DNA of 64,000 nucleotides from MWDV01 sp002070715 (GTDB lineage Bacteria; Verrucomicrobiota; Verrucomicrobiia; Limisphaerales; MWDV01), in assembly GCA_035411585.1 (NCBI GenBank), contig DAONTI010000019.1, positions 1-64,000 on the forward strand, in the 5' to 3' direction. Position 1 is the first letter of the stretch. Every line of letters begins with the position of its first letter. Shown in pieces: positions 34,468-40,693 of the stretch. The notes under the pieces are model-generated. The model saw only the letters and a list, made by a program, of their open reading frames with translations. It searched no databases and had not been told where the DNA came from. The translations under genes were made by a program, and so were the position numbers.

Positions 34468-34603
34468 GAACGGCCAACCTGGCCGTTCTGGGCGGCAACC
34501 TGCCGCCCAGCCGAGCGCACGGAGATCGCACACCATTGGGTTCGCACTCTTTACGTTCGACTGTCGGGCTGGTAGCCCGACAGAACGGGCCAGTGGCCCG
34601 TTC
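34468..34603. repeat. cluster of four different 21-23 bp hairpins
   Basis: Stems: GAACGGCC/GGCCGTTC (34468-34488), TGGGCGGC/GCCGCCCA (34489-34509), CTGTCGGGCT/AGCCCGACAG (34561-34583) and GAACGGGCCA/TGGCCCGTTC (34583-34603). The first two touch each other and the last two share a base. The four stems differ in sequence, so this is not a CRISPR array. It resembles REP-type palindromes collected at one site. Confidence 0.75.
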
Positions 34604-34722
34604 CACCCAAACTCCATTCGAATCGTTCCGGCTTAGGCACCGGCTTGCCGCACGTGGCCCTGCGTCATTCCGCGCATCGGCCGGCTCCTCTGACCGTCAA
34701 TCCGCCGGCGCCGGATCACGTC

Positions 34723-34751
34723 TCGACTCCATCCCAGGGCCCGGCTAATCT
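34723..34751 (+). promoter_or_regulatory. candidate leaderless promoter of the site-2 protease gene
   Basis: TCGACT (34723-34728), 17-nt spacer, TAATCT (34746-34751), then 6 nt to the GTG at 34758. It supports the GTG start. Confidence 0.35.
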
Positions 34752-34757
34752 CGCCCG

Positions 34758-35399
34758 GTGACTCTAACCACGGTTATTGACGGGTTAACCATGTATCTCG
34801 GGCTGCTCGTGTTGCTGACGTTCCACGAGTATGGCCACGCTTGGATGGCCCTCCAGTGCGGCGATGATACCGCCAAACAGCAAGGGCGCTGCTCGCTCAA
34901 TCCGCTGGTTCACATTGATCCCATCGGCACCGTCTTCCTGCCCCTGCTGATGATCTTTATGCCCGGCGCGGGACGTTTTCTGATCGGCTGGGCGAGGCCC
35001 GTGCCCGTCAACCCCCACAACCTCCGCCAGCCGCAGCGGGATGATATTCTGATCTCGCTGGCGGGGCCGGTGATGAATCTCATCCTGGCCGTGGTGCTGA
35101 TGGGACTGGCGCGCCTCGCTTGGATGGTCGGGGCGGAAAGCGTCATGAAGCTTTGCTCGGAGACAGCCTATCTCAGCCTGCTGCTTTGTTTCTTCAATCT
35201 GCTGCCCATCCCCCCGCTCGACGGTTCGCACGTGCTGCGCAACCTTACCCGCATGAGCTACGAAACGTACTATTCCATCGCGCGCTACGGATTCATCATC
35301 ATCATCGTGGTCCTGCAATTCCCGCCCGTGCGCGCCTTGCTCTCCGGCGTCACCGTCGGCACTTGGGAAATGATCGGTGGTTGGTTTGGCCTGACATAG
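34758..35399 (+). CDS. site-2 protease family (M50) membrane metalloprotease
   Basis: 213-aa intramembrane zinc protease of the compact YwhC/Rv-like M50 group. The zinc motif HEYGH lies in the first membrane helix (H23, E24, H27), and the third ligand motif reads FNLLPIPPLDGSHVL. About five to six hydrophobic segments are present (10-30, 55-75, 98-120, 135-152, 175-195). Members cleave membrane-spanning segments of regulatory or signal-like peptides; the substrate is unknown. It starts at GTG 34758, with the ATG at 34791 as an alternative that would leave HEYGH only 11 residues from the N-terminus. It is followed by a serine hydrolase gene on the same strand. Confidence 0.9.
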   Translation: MTLTTVIDGLTMYLGLLVLLTFHEYGHAWMALQCGDDTAKQQGRCSLNPLVHIDPIGTVFLPLLMIFMPGAGRFLIGWARPVPVNPHNLRQPQRDDILISLAGPVMNLILAVVLMGLARLAWMVGAESVMKLCSETAYLSLLLCFFNLLPIPPLDGSHVLRNLTRMSYETYYSIARYGFIIIIVVLQFPPVRALLSGVTVGTWEMIGGWFGLT

Positions 35400-35543
35400 C
35401 CACCTCGATGCCTGACCAGGACCCGCGGACAATCCGCCGGGTCGTCCGCCTTCCCGGCCATGGCCGCGGAGCGAAACGGGAAACCATTGCCAGCGATACA
35501 CCCAGGCGTTACGCTGCGCGCCATCTTGCAAACGAGACGAGTC

Positions 35544-36692
35544 ATGCAACGCCTGATTGCCCAATTCATCGCCGGCGGGTTGATTGCGGTCGCCGGGGCC
35601 GCGTCCGCCGCCGGATTTAATCCTGAACCCTGTGCGCAGATCCTGGAGCGCGGCATTGCGGACCGGGCTTTTCCGGGCTGCACCGTCGTGGTTGGCACGG
35701 GGGACCGCATCCTGTGGTCCGCCGCTTTTGGCCATCATGATTACTCCGGTCAAACCCGCGTAACGCCCGCCGCCATTTACGATCTCGCCTCCGTCACCAA
35801 GATCGCCGGTACCACGGCGGTGTTCATGCGCCTGGTCGCGTTGGGCAAGGTGAAACTCAGCGATCCCGGCGGCCAATACCTGCCCGAATTCATTGCCGCC
35901 GCCCCCACGCCGGAGGAACGCCGCCAACGCGAGCAAATGACCGTGGAACATCTGCTGACCCACAGCGCCGGACTGGTGGCGTGGAAGGCGTATTACAAGT
36001 CCGTGTCCAGTTACGAAGCCATGTTGCGGGCCATCTACGCCACGCCGCTTGAAACGGCCCCCGGCGAGCGGGTCCGCTACAGCGATTGCGGCATGATCCT
36101 GGCTGGGGAAATCGCGGCGCGGGCGGGCGGCAAACCTTTGGCGGATCTGGAACGCGAATGGATTTTCCAGCCCTTGCGGATGCGGGACACGCTGCGCAAC
36201 CCGCCGGCCTCGCTGGCGGCGCGCATTCCGCCGACCGAGATTGAAGCCGCCACAGGACGGGCCGTGCACGGCGTGGTGCATGACGAAAACGCCCGCGCCG
36301 CCGAAGGCATCACCGGCCACGCCGGCCTCTTTGCCACCGCCGAGGACTTGGCCCGGCTGGCGCAGGAACTTCTCCGCGCACTGGACGGGCGGAGCGAACA
36401 TTTTCCGCGCGCCGTGGTGACTGACTTTTTCACCGGCCGCGCCATCGGCAAAAACTCGGTGCGCGGGATTGGCTGGGGCATTGCCCAAGGCGAACCGGGA
36501 CAGCGCGCCCGCGTGGTCAGTCACAACGGCTTCACCGGCACCTACCTCCAACTCGATCTGGAACATCAACGTTTCGTGGTGTTGCTCACCAACCGCGTGC
36601 ATCCGACGCGCGACAACGACAAATTGGGCCGGGTCCGCCGGGAATTTCTGGAGGCGGTCCAGCGTCAGTTTGCCCAACCGCCGGCGCCCTGA
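35544..36692 (+). CDS. serine hydrolase, class C beta-lactamase/D-alanyl esterase family, exported
   Basis: 382-aa penicillin-recognising-fold serine hydrolase with a signal peptide (MQRLIAQFIAGGLIAVAGAASA). The active-site SxxK is SVTK in IYDLASVTKIAG, the second motif is Y-S-D in RVRYSDCGM (variant of YxN), and a possible third motif is HNGFTG near the C-terminus (HxG type). VEHLLTHSAGL is typical of the beta-lactamase/EstB group. It is probably a periplasmic esterase, peptidase or wall-modifying enzyme; true beta-lactamase activity is not implied. An upstream ATG at 35460 is in frame but would bury the signal peptide, so 35544 was chosen. The M20 peptidase gene follows after 33 bp, suggesting joint peptide or muropeptide breakdown. 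Confidence 0.87.
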   Translation: MQRLIAQFIAGGLIAVAGAASAAGFNPEPCAQILERGIADRAFPGCTVVVGTGDRILWSAAFGHHDYSGQTRVTPAAIYDLASVTKIAGTTAVFMRLVALGKVKLSDPGGQYLPEFIAAAPTPEERRQREQMTVEHLLTHSAGLVAWKAYYKSVSSYEAMLRAIYATPLETAPGERVRYSDCGMILAGEIAARAGGKPLADLEREWIFQPLRMRDTLRNPPASLAARIPPTEIEAATGRAVHGVVHDENARAAEGITGHAGLFATAEDLARLAQELLRALDGRSEHFPRAVVTDFFTGRAIGKNSVRGIGWGIAQGEPGQRARVVSHNGFTGTYLQLDLEHQRFVVLLTNRVHPTRDNDKLGRVRREFLEAVQRQFAQPPAP

Positions 36693-36725
36693 AGATTTCC
36701 ACCCACCCTCCACTGATTACAGGCC

Positions 36726-37952
36726 ATGCCCGACCCCGATTCCAATCTCACGGATTTTCTCACCCGCCAATTCCCCGCCGAGTTGGAATTGCTCCGGCAG
36801 ATGGTGGGGATGAACAGCTTTTCCGCGAATAAAGCGGGCGTGGACGCGCTCGCCCGTTTCACGGCGGCCAGTTTTGCCGACCTGGGGTTCACGGCGGAAC
36901 ACGTGCCCTCCGTTGATCCCCAACTCGGCGATCATCTGGTGCTCACGCGCCGGGGACGGGGCGAACGCAAGCTGGGGATGATTTCGCACTTGGACACGGT
37001 GTTCCCACCGGAGGAGGAGGCGCGCAACCAGTTTGCGTGGCGCCCCGCCGGCGACAAAATCTACGGTCCCGGCACCATGGACATCAAAGGCGGCACGGTA
37101 ATGATGCACCTGGTGCTTTCCGCCCTCCAGGCGCAGTGGCCGCAGGTGTTCGCCGACACCACCTGGGTGCTGCTCTTGAACTCATCCGAAGAAGTGCTCT
37201 CCGCGGACTTCGGCGAACTCTGCTGCGACCGGCTGGCCGGGGCCGGGGCCGGATTGTTGTTTGAATGCGGCGACCGCCGGGAGGACGCCTTCACCGTGGT
37301 CACCGCCCGCAAAGGCCGCGCCGTCTTTCGTTGCACGGTGGAAGGTCGGGGCGCCCATGCCGGGGGTGATCACGAGCGCGGCGCCAACGCCATCGTCCAG
37401 CTCGGCGAGACCGTTCAGCGCATCGCCGCACTCACGCGTTACGACCAGGCGCTCACGTTCAATGTGGGCACCATTGCCGGCGGGACCGTCACCAACCGCG
37501 TCCCGCACCAGGCGGTGGCTGAGATCGAAATGCGCGCGTTCTCCCGCGAGGCGTATCAAGCGGGCAAGGCGGGCATCCTGGCATTGAACGGTCCGGGCAC
37601 CGTGCGCGCGACGACCGATGGTCATCCCTGCACTGTCCGCGTGGAACTGCTACACGAAACGCCGCCCTGGCCGCGCAACGACGGCACCGAACGATTGCTG
37701 CAACACTGGCAACAAACCGCCGTCGCCCACGGACAACGCGTCGTGCGCGAGGAACGGGGCGGATTGAGCGACGGCAACCTCTTCTGGCACGCCGTGCCCA
37801 CGCTGGACGGGTTGGGCCCGATCGGCGACAACGCGCATTGCAGCGAGCAAAGCGCCGATGGCACCAAAGAACAGGAATACGTGGAGGTGCCTTCGTTTGT
37901 GCCCAAGGCCGCGTTGAATACCCGGGCGATTCTGAATCTGCTGCAAACTTGA
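36726..37952 (+). CDS. M20 family metallopeptidase (carboxypeptidase G2-like)
   Basis: 408-aa dinuclear zinc peptidase, soluble and without a signal. Metal ligands and catalytic residues: MISHLDTVFP (His plus base-assisting Asp), GPGTMDIKGG (bridging Asp), NSSEEVLS (catalytic Glu and adjacent ligand), LLFECGD and the C-terminal GDNAHCSEQ. The dimerisation/lid domain contains GRGAHAGGDHERGANAI. It probably removes C-terminal residues from peptides or cleaves N-acylated amino acids. It follows the serine hydrolase by 33 bp on the same strand. It is distinct from the second M20 enzyme at 49.9 kb, which belongs to the dipeptidase branch. Confidence 0.88.
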   Translation: MPDPDSNLTDFLTRQFPAELELLRQMVGMNSFSANKAGVDALARFTAASFADLGFTAEHVPSVDPQLGDHLVLTRRGRGERKLGMISHLDTVFPPEEEARNQFAWRPAGDKIYGPGTMDIKGGTVMMHLVLSALQAQWPQVFADTTWVLLLNSSEEVLSADFGELCCDRLAGAGAGLLFECGDRREDAFTVVTARKGRAVFRCTVEGRGAHAGGDHERGANAIVQLGETVQRIAALTRYDQALTFNVGTIAGGTVTNRVPHQAVAEIEMRAFSREAYQAGKAGILALNGPGTVRATTDGHPCTVRVELLHETPPWPRNDGTERLLQHWQQTAVAHGQRVVREERGGLSDGNLFWHAVPTLDGLGPIGDNAHCSEQSADGTKEQEYVEVPSFVPKAALNTRAILNLLQT

Positions 37953-38070
37953 GTCGGGAAGCGCCGCGCCGCCGGCCTCCTTAACCTCGCACACGTTTGG
38001 AGGCGCCCGCCCGATCCAGACGATGCGCGCGACTGTCGCCGGCGCAAAGCGGGACCATCCGCCGCCACAA

Positions 38071-38736
38071 CTACGGGCGAAACCAGCATCGCACGTATAG
38101 ATAACCGATGCCCTCGCTGATGACCGTGCGAAAGCCCTGGCTCGAACACCACCAGCGCGCGGGGTCATAATCCAAAGCCGGCACCGTGAGCACGCCAACC
38201 TGGGAAACCTCGGGGAAGGTTCGCCGATACAACAGCCGCGACCGCCGGGCATGCGCGCCTTCGGATACCACGGTGAGGCTGTGCGGCAACTGCTCATGTT
38301 CGCGCAGCCACTGATGCAAAGCCAGGGCCGCCGCATACGTGCGGTCCCGGCGCACGGGCGGCGCGGGCACCGCGTGAATCAATTCCGCCGGAAGACCCAG
38401 TTGCACCAACGTGGCGGCCCCCAACTCGGCATACGTTTTGAATTCGGACAACGGAGCGCCACGTTCCAACGGACCGCCGGTCACGTACACCGCTGAATAA
38501 GACTGCCGCTCGCATTCACGCACCACCGCGGCCAGGACATGGTCGGACACCCACCCTTCGACCGCCAACACTTCCGCGGCCGCGGGTTCACTGACGGCCA
38601 GAAAGGGATGCGCGCCCAACAGGACCAACAGCAGGCTGCCCAGCAGGAGAAGACCCAGCAGCACCCCGCCCCGCCAGGTCGGCACCAGACAGGTGCGCCG
38701 GCGCAACAATCCCCAGCAAGTGTCGTGTGTTTGCAT
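38071..38736 (-). CDS. YdcF/ElyC-like DUF218 membrane protein
   Basis: 221-aa protein: a cytoplasmic Arg-rich N-terminus, one membrane helix (about 22-45, GVLLGLLLLGSLLLVLLG), then a DUF218 domain. Domain landmarks are EVLAVEGWVSD, SAVYVTGGPLERG, LGLPAELIHAVPAPPVRRDRTYAAALAL and LTVVSEGAHARRSRLLY. DUF218 proteins (SanA, ElyC, YdcF) are linked to envelope integrity and possibly to polysaccharide or carrier-lipid steps; the chemistry is not settled. It stands alone, convergent with the M20 peptidase gene. Start at the ATG 38736. Confidence 0.8.
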   Translation of the reverse strand: MQTHDTCWGLLRRRTCLVPTWRGGVLLGLLLLGSLLLVLLGAHPFLAVSEPAAAEVLAVEGWVSDHVLAAVVRECERQSYSAVYVTGGPLERGAPLSEFKTYAELGAATLVQLGLPAELIHAVPAPPVRRDRTYAAALALHQWLREHEQLPHSLTVVSEGAHARRSRLLYRRTFPEVSQVGVLTVPALDYDPARWWCSSQGFRTVISEGIGYLYVRCWFRP

Positions 38737-38870
38737 ATGGCGGACTCTTGCCTAACAGGCTTGGCCGGTTCGAGCCAGCCGGAATTGCGGCCCAGCCCGC
38801 GTTGAGAAGTGCCGTCGCTTGCGGGAAACAGTCATCAGGCAGCGGTAGAATCAACTTTTCGCGCGCGCCT

Positions 38871-38973
38871 ATGGCGGTTTAACTAAAACCGTGGCCGTGA
38901 CGGGAGCGCGGGCTTGAGCCCGCTGCCGCGTGATTTGGCCGGCGGCATTGAAGCGGCGTCAACGTCGCGCTCC
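38871..38973 (-). repeat. dispersed repeat A, copy 3 (inverted)
   Basis: Reverse-complement match to 1857-1950, extended by the GGAGCGCGAC end that partial copy 1 also carries. It contains the GCGGGC-TTGA-GCCCGC hairpin. It lies about 40 bp from the IS remnant. Confidence 0.85.
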
Positions 38974-39014
38974 TCGGACCAAGGCAAATCGGCCACCGTT
39001 GTAGTTGCTTTGCT

Positions 39015-39269
39015 CTAGCGGGGACGCCATGTCAACCTCACAGCCTCGGTACAATCTTCGGCGGCAGCATCCCAGTTCGCCTGCCTGCGCAACCGATGCA
39101 CCCGCCCCGCATCTCCGGCAGCCCGATACCGTCGCCACACCCGCTTGGTTTGCCGGTAGCTCAGCCCCAGTACGGCGGCCGCGCCCACCAAGTTGAGTTC
39201 GCCCGCTTGCACTCCCGCCATAATGACGGCCCGTCGCCGCTCTTTCGCACCCATCGTTAATGTTCCCAT
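39015..39269 (-). pseudogene. truncated transposase N-terminus (ISNCY-like helix-turn-helix)
   Basis: 84-aa frame whose first 65 residues look like the N-terminal helix-turn-helix of ISNCY-type transposases: MGAKERRRAVIMAGVQAGELN, then AAAVLGLSYRQTKRVWRRYRAAGDAGRVHRLR. After RLRRQAN the sequence leaves the family and ends in TWRPR; the DDE catalytic domain (several hundred residues) is absent. It is therefore a remnant unable to transpose. Confidence 0.7.
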
Positions 39270-39345
39270 CGTGGCGGCAGTAGCTACCGCAACCGCCGCC
39301 CCAAGGGGACATTTTTAGCGAGTCCCAAAGGGGACATTCTCAAAG
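39015..39345 (-). mobile_element. IS remnant: terminal repeats plus truncated transposase
   Basis: Upstream of the transposase fragment are two direct copies of an AAGGGGACATT-type box (about 39301-39325 and 39327-39349), arranged as in the ends of ISNCY-like elements where the transposase binds. The other end is missing. Two TCATGAC heptamers (39347-39353 and 39363-39369) flank the presumed outer boundary. Confidence 0.6.
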
Positions 39346-39454
39346 AGTCATGACATGGCGACCTCATGACTTGACAACCAGTTAGAAAACCTTCAGTCTT
39401 CTGTCACCATGATCTGGCGACAAATAGGCCAATGCAACTGTCGCTCACTTAACT

Positions 39455-39895
39455 GTTAGGCCACTTCACACGCCGTGAGTTACATGATGACAGTTTCTGG
39501 AGAGTTACCTGCCAAGGCATTTGCTCCAATCGAGTTTTTGCCCATTTCCAAAGGCCAGAAGTATATCGCTGATTTTGAGGCAGAGATTGCATTGGCTGAC
39601 GGCACTCCTTTGTGGTTTGTCCACGACGGACGGACTGGCACAAGCCACGATTTTGTGAGCGCGGCTCAGAATCACTACTTTGAGCACTATACGATGGAGG
39701 ACACGCCACTTCTGCGGTTGCTTGAGTCATTGGCAGAGGCAGGCTGTGTTTTTCGTATTTGGTGGGCTTCTGACCAGACGAGTTGGTGTCGGGATATCAC
39801 TCCATTTAAGAGCATTCAGGAGCTTCGGTTGGGTGTTGCCAAGTTGGTAGCCGAAGGAAAGGATATAGCATTAAGATATGAAGCAGTGGCCTAAC
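39455..39895 (+). mobile_element. integron gene-cassette-like unit
   Basis: A single short gene is bounded on the left by GTTAGGC (39455-39461), an attC core-site match (GTTRRRY), and on the right by GCCTAAC (39889-39895), the inverse core (RYYYAAC). The stop codon TAA lies inside the inverse core, as in many cassettes. Base composition is clearly lower in GC than the neighbouring genes. No integrase gene is visible, so this would be an isolated cassette. Confidence 0.55.
39484..39894 (+). CDS. hypothetical protein, cassette-borne, low GC
   Basis: 136-aa soluble protein (139 aa if the GTG at 39475 is used) with no family recognised. It is fairly acidic and rich in aromatic residues (FRIWWASDQTSWCRD, AAQNHYFEHYTMEDTP), with a predicted mixed alpha/beta content and no signal peptide or membrane segment. 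The codon choice (TTG, GTT, TTT, ATA) and GC content differ from all neighbours, indicating recent acquisition. A GTGAG just upstream of the ATG could act as a ribosome site. The flanking attC-like cores suggest it entered as an integron cassette. Cassette proteins of this size are mostly of unknown function; nothing supports a specific role. Confidence 0.65.
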   Translation: MMTVSGELPAKAFAPIEFLPISKGQKYIADFEAEIALADGTPLWFVHDGRTGTSHDFVSAAQNHYFEHYTMEDTPLLRLLESLAEAGCVFRIWWASDQTSWCRDITPFKSIQELRLGVAKLVAEGKDIALRYEAVA

Positions 39896-39962
39896 CATGC
39901 GCGGCAGCGAACCCGGCGGGAGCGACGCAATGGCAATCATGGCGTCCCGCACGCCGGGCTGC
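39889..39962 (+). repeat. attC-like left half-site with imperfect hairpin
   Basis: GCCTAAC (39889-39895) is followed by a long imperfect stem: GCAG [CGAA bulge] CCCGGCG (39904-39918) pairs with CGCCGGG CTGC (39952-39962), extended inward by GACGC/GCGTC. Extrahelical bases on one arm are typical of attC sites. The expected closing GTTRRRY core is not found beyond 39962, so the site is incomplete. Confidence 0.45.
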
Positions 39963-40051
39963 GGAGCCGGACTCCTTGGCCGTTTTGAGGTTCCGCCCGG
40001 GCGAAACGGGACCGCTGCGACACAAATTTTCTACCGCGAGGATATTTCCCT

Positions 40052-40255
40052 GGGAGGGACGCGTTCCACCGCGTCCCTGAACCACACCGGAGGCAATTGA
40101 CAAGGTGACAAGATTAGATAAACACCGCACCGCGTGTCCCATGCGCAACCACAAGGTAAAATGCTTTTGAGTTCTTCGGTTTTCGGTTCTATCTGAAATC
40201 CACTCCACGTTTCGGCGGTAATTTAGTCAGGGACACGGTGGAACGTGTCCCTCCC
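40052..40255. repeat. inverted REP pair (MITE-like, about 204 bp)
   Basis: The 29-bp unit at 40052-40080 (GGGAGGGACGCG, TTCCACC, GCGTCCCTGA region) recurs inverted at 40227-40255 with two differences. Each unit is itself an imperfect palindrome. The 146 bp between them are less GC-rich and have no frame of note. Confidence 0.75.
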
Positions 40256-40652
40256 CCAGCCGGTGCGCAAACTCCCTGCCGATGGCGGAATCCTCGACGG
40301 ATCCGGAGAAAGCCAGCCCCGGTGGAAGGGTTGGACAAGTGCTCGCGGTGGTGTTGGGCGGGGCAAGCGGTCACCGGTTGAGGACCGCGCTGACCATGGC
40401 TGGCGCTTGCTGTTAACCCGGACACTGGCAACAAGTGTCTGACGCAGACCATGGCGGTCGCACGCATACGATACAGTTCAAATTAAGTGCGGTGTCCCCA
40501 CGGGGATAGCCGATTTTTCGCGCCGCTGCGGCACCGCCTCCGGAGGCGACGCTGCCGCTCCTCTTTGCGCTGGGCGCTCAACCCCTTGAGCTTCACCACC
40601 GGGGGGGGGTCACGATGTCCCCAGTCTTTCCCAGTTCGTCCGCGGTTCACAG

Positions 40653-40681
40653 TTGTCATTTCACCACCGGCCCCCTAGCCT
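40653..40681 (+). promoter_or_regulatory. candidate promoter of the fused FAD/Fe-S dehydrogenase
   Basis: TTGTCA (40653-40658; five of six to TTGACA), 17-nt spacer, TAGCCT (40676-40681), then 12 nt to the ATG at 40694. The 5' leader would be only about 5 nt. Confidence 0.45.
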
Positions 40682-40693
40682 TATTCCGGTGCG

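Larger units (their letters stand above)
34307..34757. other. 451-bp intergenic region with a hairpin cluster
   Basis: No gene is seen. The middle holds four short, perfect hairpins within 136 bp. The right end contains the candidate promoter of the site-2 protease gene. Confidence 0.7.
39896..40693. other. 798-bp accessory intergenic region
   Basis: No gene is recognised. Beyond the attC-like half-site it holds an inverted pair of 29-bp palindromic repeats about 150 bp apart, a G run at 40604-40612 and, at the right end, the promoter of the FAD/Fe-S dehydrogenase. Short frames on both strands lack family features. Confidence 0.65.

Noticed and set aside
34468..34603. CRISPR-like array
   Set aside because: The repeats are four different palindromes without equal-length spacers, and no cas genes are present in the window.
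35544..36692. True class C beta-lactamase
   Set aside because: The SxxK and YSD motifs are shared by the whole serine hydrolase/esterase family, and no ampR-type regulator or classic KTG motif was seen.
38750..38790. GCCTAAC followed by GGTTCGAGCC, suggesting an attC site or tRNA T-arm
   Set aside because: No acceptor or anticodon stem can be built, and no GTTRRRY partner or hairpin of attC type is found; probably chance.
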